Shown: positions 22,150 to 33,944, counted from the stretch's first letter. The stretch: DNA of 64,000 bases from Bostrychus sinensis (GCA_020698575.1 CM036246.1:1951001-2015000); one strand, 5' to 3'. Numbers and translations: made by a program. The notes: a model not told the origin generated them from the sequence alone.

Positions 22150-23059
22150 TTGCTAAGTTATGAGCCAAACTTGGGGATTTCTCCCACTTACTTACTTGCA
22201 GTATTCCATGAGCTTTGTGACATAGCACTCATGCCATGGAAACAGTCTCTATGGTTACCACTACTCTATGGCTTAAATACAATACTGTTTTTACATACCC
22301 ACATTTTTAAATAATAAAGTTTAATAAAATTTAAATTAAAACATTCTTAGATGTTGTAAAATGTATTGAATCTGCCTTGTGAGTGGTCACAGACCTGACT
22401 AATTCAATGTTTCCTCCCACAGAGCAAATCCATGCATGTAAAGGTGAACGGGTGACCTTTATAGTGAATGAATGTGTGTGTAAATAGCTGCCTGTCCTCA
22501 AGTGTTAGTGTTGGAATTAACCAATTAACTAAAGTGTCAAGGGCGTAACCTGTCCCACAGCCTAAGCAGCAGGGACATGCTCCAGCTGCCTGCAACAGCA
22601 AGACTTTTAAAAATCAATAAATGACATCAGTATGAAGCCACATGTCTACAGTGTAATTTACAAGCAACCATACTCAAGACTGACACATCTAAAACCTATA
22701 TTTTTCACAAACAAGCACAGATTTATCCTGGATAGCTGTCATTCTATCTCCGTCGTGTGTAGAACAGATTTATTATTTACTTTGTTGAGTCACGTGGTAC
22801 CCCAGTCCTGACCTGAGAGGACTGACCAGTTGGTGTATAGCCAGCTGACAGCTCATCTTGTGGTTTCCCTCCTCTTTAATTTCTCATCAGAGGTTGAAGC
22901 AGCGGCCGTGATGAGCCAGCTGCTCCACTGTAGCCAATGCCCAGTGTCCAGCCGACCGACCGACCATAAACAAACTGTGTCTATACCTCATGTGGGGCTC
23001 ATTTGTCATCGCCTAAAACATGGTCTTAAGAGAAACCCGACACATTCATTTGTCCTGCA
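22150..23059. other. Upstream of the coiled-coil ORF; no gene seen
   Basis: No clear promoter elements were found for the - strand ORF. On the - strand, 22600-22440 (GGACAGGTTACGCCC...ACACACATTCATTCACT) resembles the 3' end of a fish LINE or SINE family, without defined limits. Confidence 0.35.
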
Positions 23060-24164
23060 CAGGCACGTGCAGGGGGGGGGGGGGGGGGGGGCTTGAGCAC
23101 CTGCCCCTTTTGCCCCTTGCCTCCAAGTGCCCTTTTGGTCCTTGTTTTTTTTTTTTTTTTTTTTTTTTTTGTGTGTGGCTTTAAGCCCCCATGTGGCTCT
23201 TCATAAGGACATTTATTCATTCATTAATTATTAATAATTTGAAATAAATGACATCACACGGCCGCCAGCACCTCGTGACCTTTAACCTTTTGCCTCCGTG
23301 AGTTGCGCAGCTGTCTCGTGCCCCTCGCGCAGCTAAAAACAGAGGAGAAAGAGCGGACTGCGGAGCCAATAAAGAGGGCTGTTATTATTTTTTTGGTCCC
23401 GATTCCAGAACTTAAAACCCAGTACAGTCACTGGGAATGAAAGAACCGGTGAGTGAGCTGTTCGTGTCGCGTGATTTGTAAGACAAAGCCATGAAAGTAT
23501 TATACACGCACATTAGATCATTTCTGTTTAAACACTGAGCTTTTGACCGCTACTTGCTAACCATCTAGATATTTACAAAATGCTTCCATAAAATGCTTTG
23601 AGATTGTTGACAGCATAAAATCTTTTTATTTTTAGACCGGGTTGCTTATAAATAATGGATTGCAGTTAGCATTTAGGCATTTTAATGCAATTAAATTTCG
23701 AGAATTTGCTATAATTGTGCAAAAATACGAACTAGTTGGTGATGGGAGCTGGCAAAATGTGATCTGAAAAGAAAAAATATGATGTCCCAAAATCTTGTTC
23801 CCACATAACTTATTTAATTTATTACTAAAAATGTCTCAGGACTTTCTCATAGTGATGGGAATAATTTTCATCTTGTCAGAGCATGGATAAAATTACATTA
23901 TTTAGTTTAGTGTCATGCAGTGTGTTTTCTATACATTTTATATGTTCATTAGTTTTTTACTATTTTCCCAAAATTTTATTAAAAATGGTCAGCTTCATCC
24001 TTACCGTATTGCAATATTTCATAGTATACACAGAAATGTAATAGTTGTGTGAGAGTCTTGCTTGCCACAGCCCTAACACAACAGTGTTTTAAAATCTAGT
24101 TATACATATGTGCCCCTTTTTCGCTTTGAGCACCTGCCCCTGTAGAAGTCTCTGCACGTGCCTG
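23060..24164. mobile_element. 1.1-kb element with CAGGCACGTGCAG inverted ends
   Basis: CAGGCACGTGCAG (23060-23072) and CTGCACGTGCCTG (24152-24164) are perfect inverted 13-mers, each containing the palindrome GCACGTGC. TTGAGCACCTGCCCC occurs near both ends in the same orientation (about 23093 and 24126). The left end holds a run of 20 G (23073-23092) and a long T run (about 23144-23170). No target duplication is evident. It could be a hAT-like non-autonomous transposon. Confidence 0.45.
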
Positions 24165-24819
24165 CATGAAACATATCTGAGTGTGAATAAACCAGGAATA
24201 TGAAGCCTACAGACAACTTACATGCAATTCAGATACTCCCTGAGTTCCTGATACTCGATTGCATTACTTTGTTATTCCATTATATTTTAAAAACGTGAAA
24301 CCTATAATAATTTCTAATAAGCATTCTTAAACAAACAGCAGATTTGTCATCTTCAGTGCTCTTATCTTACCAAAAAGATACAGTAATTAATGTTATTTAT
24401 TTTGATGTGTTTGCATACTTATTAAGAAGAGACAAAGAGAAGGTAATATTTCAACATTGAGACAAAGTTACAAATCTGTACACAATAATATTGTTTACAT
24501 ATACAAAACTTGCATCGTACATCCTTCAAAAAGATTTCTGTGAGAGAGACGTATATCAGTGATGTATAATGTAACTTATGGTGTTGTGCTCTGTGTTTTT
24601 CCACATTGTTTTGCCTGGTCACTTGTTTTGACCACAAGAGGGCGTCCCAGGGTCTCAGAGTAATGAAGATTTGTAAAAATATTCACAACAATACTATTAT
24701 GTCAACCACTAAAAGCTGTGTATAATAAATTGGAGTCTTTTTATATGCACTACATGAATCGGTTAGGTTATTTTGATAATTTGCTTCTCTAAACTTACGC
24801 TGCCACTCGTCCCATACAG
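24165..24819. other. AT-rich DNA, no gene seen
   Basis: No supported coding region; it precedes the first visible exon of the gene at 24820. Confidence 0.4.
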
Positions 24820-26955
24820 GTCCAGACCACCACTCTTGCTCCCGACCTGCCCCCAAGTCTTGGGTTCGACCTCTGACCCCACCTCTTTCCCAGCTGAGGA
24901 GCCCAAATCTGTCTCTAGGAGAACTCTGGCTCTGAAATGTAAATCTAATGAGGTAAGAAGGCTAATGAAGTATAAAGGAGATTACACTTGCCACTCTAGT
25001 CTTACTTTATTTTGCTCTTTTGTAAAACTAAAAGTGTATAGAAATGGATATAGATACAGTACATAGAAATGACTGTAGATATAAAAAAGTCTGCTGTAAG
25101 TCCAGCAGCGTTAAACCCTCCCCTGCCCCTTGTCCTGAACAGGTCCAGACCTCCTCCGCCCCTCAGCCTAGCCCAGACCTCCTCCACTCTCTGGGTCTGT
25201 GTCCTGTATCTGACAAACCCAGTACTAAGTCTAATCAGGCCCAGCTCCCAGACCTGGCCCTAGATCCTGCTCAGACCACAGACAGGCCCAGTACTGCTGG
25301 CCCTGATGCCCCTCTCCTAATCCACGGCTACAGTGTGGAGGAGTATCAGAGCATCTATCACTCTGTAGTGGACGACATGCTGACGTACGTTTGAGTCTCA
25401 CAGACTGTAATCAGTTCATTAACAATATTTAGATCTCTTCTTATCTGTCCTTCATTAGTTTTTTATTATTTTATTAATTGGTAAAACTTTGGAATAACTC
25501 ACCACTATTAAGCAGTGGTGGTGGTTCAATTCAGAGGATACGCTCATTGTGTCCTTGGGCAAGACATTGTTGGGCAAGACGTTGCCTTTTTAAGTCACAA
25601 AGTGGCTGGTTGCGTCAGGAAGGGCATCCGGTGTAAAAACTTGCCAAACTTGGTGTTGGGGATACCACTGGTGGTACTCTGTTTTATTACTGGTTTAGTC
25701 CTTGATTTGTCCTTATTTGCTTCTGGTTTAGTCCTGGTTCAGTCATGGTTTAGCCTGGTGTAGTTTTTGATTTGTCCTGGGTCAGTTCTTGTTTGGTCTC
25801 TGTTTTGTCCTTGTAATGCATTTTTCTTTGAATTCCTATTTTAGCCCTTGATTTACACCTGGGTTAGTTCAGATTTAGGCTAATTTTAGTCCATTAAAGT
25901 TGGTACTGGTGAAGTTTGAGAATCACTGGTTTATTTCATCAACTTATTATTACTCAAACTTCTCACATTAATAACAGTGTTTAAAACTCAATGGTGTAAT
26001 GTTGAAGTATTTGTTTGTAATTGATAATTGATAATACTTAACTTGATAATACCTTAACTAACACATACTGAGTAGTTATTCTAAAGTGTTACTAATTAAT
26101 GAAAATATTTGGCTGGTTATTATTGCTGACAGTACTTTATCTCCTCACAGTTACCCCAGTGGTCGTCCTCGTCCCTACAGCCTTGAACTGGGATGTAAGA
26201 TTATGCAGCGCCTGTGGGAGAAGCTCAATCGGCCCCTGGTCTCAGAGATAGAGACTGGTGGAGGACTCCTGAACTTCATGGAGTCCTGCAGCAAAGGGCC
26301 CTATCCACCGCTCATTGATGTGGATGTCTCTGGGGAGCCCGGCCCTCCTAAACCCTATGTCCAGAAAAGCAACCTAAAGAGAACAAGCAGAGGGCTTCAG
26401 ACACAGCACTGTGTCTGTTTACTGTTGGTAACTAACCCAAAGTCATTTTTAATTATTGAGCAGAGCTTTAGAAATGTCCACTTAACTATGATTAACTTAC
26501 CTCACATTTTTTGGTTTTATCTACCAGTGTGTTTATATTCACTGACTGATGCTAAAGTGTATGCTAACAATAGATCAAATAATCAGATGGCAGATAAATC
26601 TTTTCACTATTTTCATCATTACTCTTTCTGGTCCTGTTCAGACCCAGACCACTGTCTCTGCTGAACCTCGCCTGACTGAGCCACAGACCGACCTTCTGAG
26701 AGAGCAGGTAAGGTGGAGTTTTAAGGAAAAGCCAGTGTCGCTTTTAAACTGACTGAGAAACACAGAATCATGTCCTAAAAACAACATTTTCCTTTTCTTG
26801 TACAGGCCCGTCAGTCTCCCCCAGTCCAGGCCACTGAGGAGTCCAGCTGAGCTCCGCTCTGTGGGGAGCCTGCCTCTCAGGGGTCATTCCGGTTCAGGCT
26901 GAAGAGGAAGAACACCAGAGGGTTCGAGTACACCTTTCAGGAGCTCACTGACCAG
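24820..26955 (+). CDS. Unrecognised multi-exon gene, partial, with one in-frame TGA
   Basis: Five exons fit GT-AG rules: 24820-24952, 25143-25384, 26151-about 26427, 26642-26707 and 26806-26955. Phases agree: the second exon ends in AC and the third begins with T, giving Thr-Tyr across the junction. The product starts Pro/Ser-rich and then has a compact conserved-looking segment: GYSVEEYQSIYHSVVDDMLT, then YPSGRPRPYSLELG and IMQRLWEKLNRP. Later exons give TQTTVSAEPRLTEPQTD and, after a TGA at 26848-26850, SFRFRLKRKNTRGFEYTF. That TGA is the only stop in the 150-base last exon, so it is a real truncation, a pseudogene lesion or a sequence error. Exon starts VQT (25143) and TQT (26642) look like related repeats. 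No family was recognised. The gene start and end lie outside the visible exons. Confidence 0.5.
25510..25930. repeat. Dispersed repeat with CTGGTTTAGTC minisatellite
   Basis: GTGTCCTTGGGCAAGACATTGTTGGG...GTCAGGAAGGGCATCCGG at 25550-25631 is a common fish repeat text. It is followed by CTGGTTTAGTCC-type units (25685-25880) and then GAAGTTTGAGAATCACTGG. The tandem part and its tail match 1493-1735. It lies in an intron of the unrecognised gene. Confidence 0.55.
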
Positions 26956-27049
26956 GTAAGATGGCTTATGGAAAACAGCTGAAAAATGTAGCATTTACAG
27001 AGACAACTCTATGGTGAATAAATGACCATAACTCTTTCATACAAAACAC

Positions 27050-27480
27050 TAAACCTCTCCCACTCCCTTCCCTCACCCGTCTCCCGTATGGTCCAGACCT
27101 CGAGCTCCATGACATGACGAAGACTCATATGCAAAGTCAGCGGTATATAGGGTGAATAGGAATGGGGATAATACTGTTCCCTCAGGGGCCCCAATGTCGG
27201 TCACCACTGTTTGAGAAACCGTAATCTCCAGCCTGACATACGGTGGCTGCTCTGTCAAGTAATTATAGATCCATGCAATGAAAATAGGATCTACACCCAT
27301 TTTTTCAAGCTTTGCTCAGGATCAGAGGCTGGATGGTATTAAATGCACTTGAGAAGTCAAAGAACATGAGCCTCACATATCCTCCAGTCCCATCTAAAAA
27401 CGAAAGAGTCCAGTGAAGCATGTACAGAAGAGCATCCTCCACTCCCATGTGGTCCTGGTAGGCGAACTGTAGTGGATCCA
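27050..27480 (-). mobile_element. LINE reverse-transcriptase fragment
   Basis: The - strand reads DPLQFAYQDHMGVEDALLY and FFDFSSAFNTIQP. After a frame change it gives WIYNYLTEQPPYVRL and EGTVLSPFLFTLYTADF. These are RT domain motifs of non-LTR elements; the Q of PQG is E here. The frames are broken, so it is inactive. Confidence 0.8.
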
Positions 27481-27548
27481 GTGCCTGCTTTTGTCATCCC
27501 ATGAGTACCCTCTCATTATTCTTCAATAATTCTTTCTTCAATAATAAT

Positions 27549-27590
27549 GTATGTATGTGTGTGTGTGTGTATTTATGTATGTGTGTGTGA
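27549..27590. repeat. (TG)n/(TATG)n microsatellite
   Basis: TGTATGTATGTGTGTGTGTG-type sequence between LINE fragments. Confidence 0.8.
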
Positions 27591-27825
27591 GTCAGAGTAG
27601 AGCCGCTGCTCCTCCACATCGAGAAAGGCCAGCTGAGTGGATGTCTCCCTGGGGAGGTGTTCCGGGCATGTCCCACTGGGAGGAGGCCCTGGGGAAGACC
27701 TAGGACACGCTGGAGGGACACAGTCTCCTGGCTGGCCTGGGAACACCTTGGGGTTCTTGGGCTGGAGGAAGTGTCCAGGGAGAGGAAAGTCTGGGCGTCC
27801 CTGCTTAGACTGCTGCCCCCTGTGT
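27591..27825 (+). mobile_element. LINE ORF2 C-terminal/3' fragment
   Basis: The + strand encodes GEVFRACPTGRRPWGRPRTR, then WLAWEHLGV and SRERKVWASLLRLLPP. This is the familiar C-terminus of an abundant fish LINE (probably RTE/Rex-related; clade not certain). The same end in opposite orientation is at 32105-32260. Confidence 0.7.
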
Positions 27826-27871
27826 GTGTGTGTGTGTGTGCGTGGTGTGTGTGTGTGTGTGTGTGTGTGTA
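27821..27871. repeat. (GT)n microsatellite
   Basis: TGTG runs interrupted once by GCGTGG, directly after the LINE 3' fragment. Confidence 0.9.
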
Positions 27872-28279
27872 TGTTAAACTCATCAGAATAGGAAGAATGC
27901 TATGATGTCTTTGGTTCAGATGATGTCTTTCTGTTAATTATGGTCTGTCGCACTGAGTTTCTGTGGCCTCAGAACGCCCATTCAAAAGGTTCAAGGAAGT
28001 AAACAGCTCTTTTTTCTTTGTTTCTGTTCAAAAGGGTTCAACAGAGCTGCTCTCTGCTGGTCTCCACCTGTTTCTTTATGGCTCCAGTAGAGTATTTGTA
28101 GAGATTAATCTTAGTCTTCTTTTAATTCCTTGAGTTCATAATTTTAACCTCTTCAACAAACTCATGAACAGAACATGACAGTTTTTTGAGATTTCTTAAA
28201 TCATCAGAGCAGTAGTTTAAAACACTTCTCTGAGCTTCCTTACGAGCTGGGACAAACCCAGTATAAAGGTATTTTAGCA

Positions 28280-31200
28280 GAGCAAATAGAGACTGTGTCT
28301 GTCCCCCGCCTAAACACCAACTCCAACAGCAAAAGACAAATAAGAGGAGTGAGAGCCACAAATTTAATAAAAATAACTTGTAGACCTATTAATAATATTA
28401 ATAATAATCAAAACAATGACATAATTAAATGTGGATTACTAAACATTAGGTCCATTTCCCCTAAATCCCTGTTAGTTAATGAATTATTTAACGATAATAA
28501 ACTTAACCTACTGGCCTTAACAGAAACCTGGCTACAGCAGGATGATTATGTGAGACTTAATGAAGCTACTCCCCCAAGTCATGTAAACTTTCAGACAGCG
28601 AGGAGCACAGGCGGAGGTGGAGGAGTGGCAGTAATATCACAGTCTAGTTTACTTCTTAGCCCCAAATCTAAACACACATATAATTCCTTTGAAAGCCTCA
28701 TACTAACTATAAATCACCCAAACTGTAAGAAACAAAAAAAACAGTTATGTTTATAATCATCTACCGGCCTCCTGGTCCCTGTTCTGAATTTTTAATTGCA
28801 TTCTCTGACTTTCTCTCCAGTATAGTGTTGGACTCAGATAAGATTGTAATAGAAGGGGACTTTAATATTCATGTTGACGACAGCAGCGACTGTCTAGGAA
28901 ATGCATTTGCAGTCTTATTAGACAGCATAGGTTTTACTCAAAACATAAATGAACTCACTCATTGTCACAAGCACACCTTGGACCTTGTTTTAACCTCTGG
29001 TATAGAGATTAGTGAGCTCACTGTCCTCCCTCATAACCCCATACTCTCAGATCACTTTCTAATTACCTTTCAGTTTATACTCAAAGACTTTACTGTTCCA
29101 ATGAACAAAACCCAGATTAGAAGAACATTATCTGACCAATCTGTGTCAAAGTTTAAACACATAATAAAGCCAATATTTAGTACAATGTTGAGTGAGTATG
29201 TTGAGAACAGCTCCCATAGCTCGAGTCCTAGTAAAAGTGATCGGTTTGTTGACAGCACCATGCAGTCTTTAAAGATGGCTCTAGATAATGTAGCTCCATT
29301 AAAACAAAAGGTTGTTAGGCCGAATCGAGTAGCACCATGGTTTAATGCTGAAACACGTTCCCTTAAACAAGCAACCAGTAAATTAGAAAGGCTATGGTGT
29401 TACTCCAGCTCAGAGCAGTCTCTGAATGCCTGGAAATATAGTCTTTTAAATTATAAAAAATCTCTGTGTGAGGCCAAAACCAGATACTATTCAACTTTAA
29501 TAGAAGAAAACAGGAACAACCCTAGGTTTGTGTTCAGCGCTGTAGCCAGGCTGACCACCAGTCACAGCTCAGTAGAACCCTGTATCCCTGTTACTCTCAG
29601 CTGTCAAAACTTTCTTCAATTCTTTAATGACAAAATCACAAGTATTAGAGACAAATTAAATAATATTCTCCCTACAATCAGCTCAGAGCAGGTTAAAGCT
29701 GTAAAAATGGAGGCCACTATAAAACCATCTGTAACGTTAGACTGCTTCATCGCTGTAGACCAAGCTGAGGTAACATCAGTCATTATGTCCTCCAAAACCT
29801 CAACTTGTCTTCTAGACCCAATTCCTACCAAACTTTTTAAAGAAACTCTTCCCCTAATTAATGAATCTATACTGAACATAATAAACACCTCCCTAGAAAC
29901 AGGTTATGTGCCACAGTCTTTTAAATATGCAGTTATTAAACCGCTTCTGAAAAAACCCAGTCTAGATCCTGACATTTTAGCCAACTATAGACCAATATCA
30001 AATCTCCCTTTTATTTCAAAAATCCTAGAAAGAGTTGTAGTTAAACAGTTATGTCGCCACCTACAGGACAATAGCTTATTTGAAGATTTTCAGTCAGGGT
30101 TTAGACCCCACCATAGCACAGAAACTGCATTAGTTAGAGTCACAAATGGCTTGTTATTAAGTTCAGACAATGGACTGGTCTCAGTCCTAGTTCTGTTAGA
30201 TCTCAGTGCAGCCTTTGACACCATTGACCACAGCATCTTACTCCAGAGATTAGACTGTGACATAGGGGTCAGAGAAGCCCCCTCTGCTGGTTTAAATCCT
30301 ACTTATCTGATAGGTACCAGTTTGTCAGTGTAAATGAACATTCCTCACAGTGCAGTAAGGTTAGCTTTGGAGTGCCACAAGGCTCAGTACTTGGACCCAT
30401 TCTGTTCATGCTTTACATGCTGCCTTTAGGAAACATAATCAGAAAACATGGCATTAATTTTCACTGTTACGCAGACGATACACAGTTGTATTTATCAATT
30501 AAACCTGATCAGAATGACTGCGTTGAGAAACTTAGCGCCTGTGTGAGAGACATAAAGACCTGGATGACAATTAATTATCTCCTCCTAAACCCAGAAAAAA
30601 CAGAGGTCATTATACTCGGCCCCAAAAAGCTGAGAGATGCTCTGTCTGACCAGAGTCTCCCTGGACGGTGTCAGTGTAGCCTCAAGTTCTACTGTGAGAA
30701 ACTTAGGAGTTTTATTTGACCAAGATTTATCATTTAAGGCTCATATAAACCAAGCCTGTAAAACAGCATTCTTTCACTTACGTAACATAACTAAAATCAG
30801 AAATATTTTATCTAAAAATGATGCTGAAAAACTTCTCCATGCATTTGTTACATCTAGGTTGGATTACTGTAACTCTCTGCTGGCAGCGTGCCCTAAAAAC
30901 TCTTTAAAATGTTTTCAGCTTGTTCAAAACGCAGCAGCAAGATTATTAACAGGAACTAACAGGAGAGAACATATTACTCCTGTGCTAGCTTCACTTCACT
31001 GGCTTCCAGTTGAATTCAGAATTAGGTTTAAAATCCTTCTCCTGACTTACAAGGCTGTAAATGGTACGGCCCCATCCTACATTAATGATGTTATAGAGCC
31101 ATACCAACCAAGCAGAGTACTGCGCTCACAAAATGCAGGGCTATTAGTGGTTCCCAGGGTTTCTAAAAGTACAGTTGGAGGTAGAGCCTTTAGTTACCAA

Positions 31201-31717
31201 GCTCCTGTTTTATGGAATCAGCTTCCAGCTCATGTTAGAGAGGCAGACACAGTCTCTACATTTAAGGTTAGGCTTAAAACGTTCCTCTTCAAGAAAGCTT
31301 ATGGTCAGGCCAGCTAGGAACAGGGTTAACTCCACAGCTGAAGATAGGCTGCTCTAGGAGCTAGAAGCTGGGGGAAGTATGGTGCACTGAGCCTCTGTCC
31401 TCTGGTTTCATCTGCTGCTCCTCTTCTATCACTGTAATTAATATTATCTAATATTCTATATCTCCAATCAGTCCCTTGCTATTCACAAGTTGTCCCTCTC
31501 TCCCGCTCCCCTCTGGGGGAGTGGGGACTGTTTCAGATGCCTGGCTGCTGGCAGATGTCCCAGTGATGACTGGATCTTATCTGACCCCATCTGTGGGCCC
31601 TCAACCTCACCTCCATGGATTTCCTCAACCTACCTCACCCCACTCCCCTCTGGATGAATCCTTACAGACCTGAACTATGATCCTATAGATGAGCTAATGA
31701 ACTAACAGTCCTAGACA
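28280..31717 (+). mobile_element. L2-clade LINE, nearly full ORF2, inactivated
   Basis: The apurinic endonuclease part reads GLLNIRSISPKS, LTETWL, IYRPPG and EGDFNIHVDD, then LDLVLTSG and LSDHFLI. The RT part reads KPSLDPDILANYRPISNLPF, SGFRPHHSTETAL, LDLSAAFDTIDH, FGVPQGSVLGP and CYADDTQLYL with its catalytic YADD. The end reads VRNLGVLFDQDLSF, SRLDYCNSLLA, LHWLPV and FKVRLKTFLFKKAYG; stop at 31315. Three frameshifts break ORF2: near 28745 (an A run), near 30265 and near 30650. The 3' UTR stops at CTAGACACG (31717), short of the terminal part present in the copies at 44331, 48200 and 55374, so the 3' end is lost as well. Confidence 0.9.
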
Positions 31718-32104
31718 CGTATTTGGTGTAAAGGGAAATTTGAAGAAATTAGATCTTAAATATTCAGCATCCTTTTTAATGAAAAAATTAGACCTGAAAT
31801 GCGGGATGAGGAAAATGGGTACAGTTTATTATTAAAGGCATGCTGAATAGTGAATTTGTTAAGTTTAGAATCAAATAAGTTGTGACCGTTCAACAAAAGC
31901 AAGAGGTGATTTGGGTTTACACCATTTTCATACAAAGCCATCATCTGTAATTATTTTAATGATTCCCCTCAACAAACTACAGCAGCCTTAAGGGGTCAAA
32001 ATTTAAACTCACATAATGACTTGAAGGAGTGATTACATTTGAATAAACTGTTTGGAACTTAAGATTAGCCACAGTTTACAGAGGAACATAGCACATTTTT
32101 ATAT
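31718..32104. other. No gene seen
   Basis: AT-rich stretch between two LINE pieces, with no recognisable motif. Confidence 0.4.
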
Positions 32105-32260
32105 CCATGCATGCTCTACCACTTATCTGGAAGCAGGTCACAGAGGCAGCAGTGTAAGCAGAGATTCCCAGACTTCCCCCTTTGCCTGACAAGTCCTCTA
32201 ATTCTTTCAGGGTCGATCTCGAGCTGTTCCCAGGCCCAGGCCTGTCCTGTCACATTTCAA
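32105..32260 (-). mobile_element. LINE 3' end, opposite orientation to 27591-27825
   Basis: The - strand carries GGCCTGGGAACAGCTCGAG, a middle part matching GGAAGTCTGGGAATCTCTGC and a tail ending CATGCATGGATAT. It is the same LINE 3' end as at 27700-27825, including the CTGCTTACACTGCTGCC text (CTGCTTAGACTGCTGCC there). Confidence 0.65.
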
Positions 32261-32298
32261 CACTTGTGCCCTTCAAATGCATGTTCATGCTGAGGTCA

Positions 32299-32515
32299 CA
32301 GGGCTATTTAACAACCAGCCCTTCAGTCAAATTGGACTGGTCCTTGCCCATCTTCTGATAAATAATAAATAATTAATTTAATAGCAGCCAAACTGTACAT
32401 ATGGCAATTTGTGACACTTTGCAGCACTAGTACAGCAGTACAAGGGAATGTTATGCCCACGAACCAATAGCCTTCCGACAATTTGGCCCATAGGAAAATA
32501 TAATTATGTGCCCTA
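32299..32515. mobile_element. Diverged copy of the 1745-2069 hAT-type MITE
   Basis: CAGGGCTATTTAAC, AGTCAAATTGGACTGG, ATAAATAATAAAT and CATAGGAAAATAT follow the order and spacing of the copy at 1745-2069. The right end is eroded and no target duplication could be read. Confidence 0.65.
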
Positions 32516-32699
32516 ATTCTCTTCAACGTTTGGAACCACACTTCACAACACACTTTAATGTAGTGCTCATGTTACAGCCAGAACAACTGAATATGTGGAG
32601 GAATTTTACCACAAAATATGAATCTGAATGCATAATAACATGAACTGAGCATAAGATCTGATTTCAGAAACACAACAGATGCTGAAAGTCTGACAATTC

Positions 32700-32705
32700 T
32701 TTATT
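32700..32705 (-). other. Possible poly(A) signal for a - strand gene
   Basis: TTTATT reads AATAAA on the - strand. It is the nearest such signal downstream of the exon-like segments at 33216-33713. The link is inference. Confidence 0.25.
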
Positions 32706-33215
32706 TTGTTGATTTGGATTTTGGTTTCAGATTTATATGTCCTTAAAAAAAAAAAAAACTTGCAAAAGTGTGAAAGTATTCAAATATAAATGAGAACATC
32801 AGGTGAAGGCATGAGCAGAGTTCAGATGGCCTCTTAAACAGGGAGTGGCCCGGTCATGCCACAAACTGCAGTAATGTGTGAAAAAATGATCATATTTACA
32901 CAAAGTGCACACCAACATGAAACACCAAAACCCATTTGATTATAGCCCATATAATCTAATCAAACCTGCTAATATATAAATATCTATACATTTCTACATG
33001 CATACATAATGGAGACAGAGGAGAAATACTTGTACACACATCTTTGAGATACAATAAAAGTAATATTACAGGAAGATGTTTAAAACCAGTTCATCACTGA
33101 GAGCCTTAGGAGTGAGTGTTGGCAGGGTTTCTGTCCAGTTGGCCTCCTGCTGTTTTACATTTAAAGTCCTTAAATGTCTCTGTGGTGTTCTGGTCAGCTT
33201 TCCTCCATCTCTCCA

Positions 33216-33713
33216 TCACATTTGTATCATCTGGAGACACTGGTGCAGCAGGTCTTCTTCTTTCTTCTTCTTTCCTCCTCTGCATCCACCGGAGCGTTCA
33301 AAGTGTTCAGGGACTCGCAGCTTTAGCAACAACTACAAAAGAGGTTTCACCAACATCACATCAGGGTCAGACGTTCTGATACAAAAGCAGTCGTGAGTCA
33401 GTAGAGGTTTTTGTCTTACCACTGTTGGCTGGTTCCTGTGGTTCCTGTGGTTCCTGTGGATCTGTGTTCTTCTGGCTCCTTTCAGAAAACAAAAGAAGTG
33501 TCTGATTCTTTTGGTACACCACTGTAACAGCTGAGATTAGAGACTGGAGGTGGTCCACTCACTTGTGTTGAGTGAAGCTCTGTTGTTGGTCCAGGACTTT
33601 GTATCCTCTTCACCTGAACTGATGATCTTCTGGGCAGGTCACACTCACACAGGGCAAGACCTCCACTCCACGTTTTTAGATGGTAAACAAACAGGAGCCA
33701 CAGAGAAACAGCT
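33216..33713 (-). other. Putative 3' exons of an unrecognised - strand gene
   Basis: Three segments look like exons on the - strand. 33713-33563 follows acceptor TTTCTCCAG, ends before donor GTGAGT and is open for 50 codons, starting with hydrophobic AVSLWLLFVYHLKTW (possibly the end of a membrane span). 33478-33420 has a GAAAG acceptor, a GTAAGA donor and three 9-base GGAACCACA-type repeats. 33332 downwards follows a CCTCTTTTGTAG acceptor. Phases across the second junction do not give one clear C-terminus, so the model is uncertain. The first segment is repeated in part at about 33950-34060. Confidence 0.3.
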
Positions 33714-33944
33714 CTGGAGAAAGATATAATCACAGAAATAATTCATTAGATAATAGAACAAAACTGTTAAAATAATAAAGAGTAATAAAGTGGTTGTCTC
33801 ACCAGTGACCTTCTGTTCTTCTGGGTTCTTTATGGTTCAGCAGACAGGGGAGGCATTTTGTGTTGTCTGATCAAAATAAATGTCAGATTAAAGTGGTCCA
33901 TGAGTGTAAAAGCCATGAGGCTATAGAGGAGAGGCTCGTCTCAC

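Noticed and set aside
26848..26850. Selenocysteine TGA
   Set aside because: No selenoprotein family resemblance, no cysteine-like catalytic context and no SECIS element identified; a pseudogene lesion or error is simpler.
27494..27883. 129-codon - strand frame with THTHTH run
   Set aside because: It is the reverse of microsatellites and a LINE 3' fragment read on the other strand.
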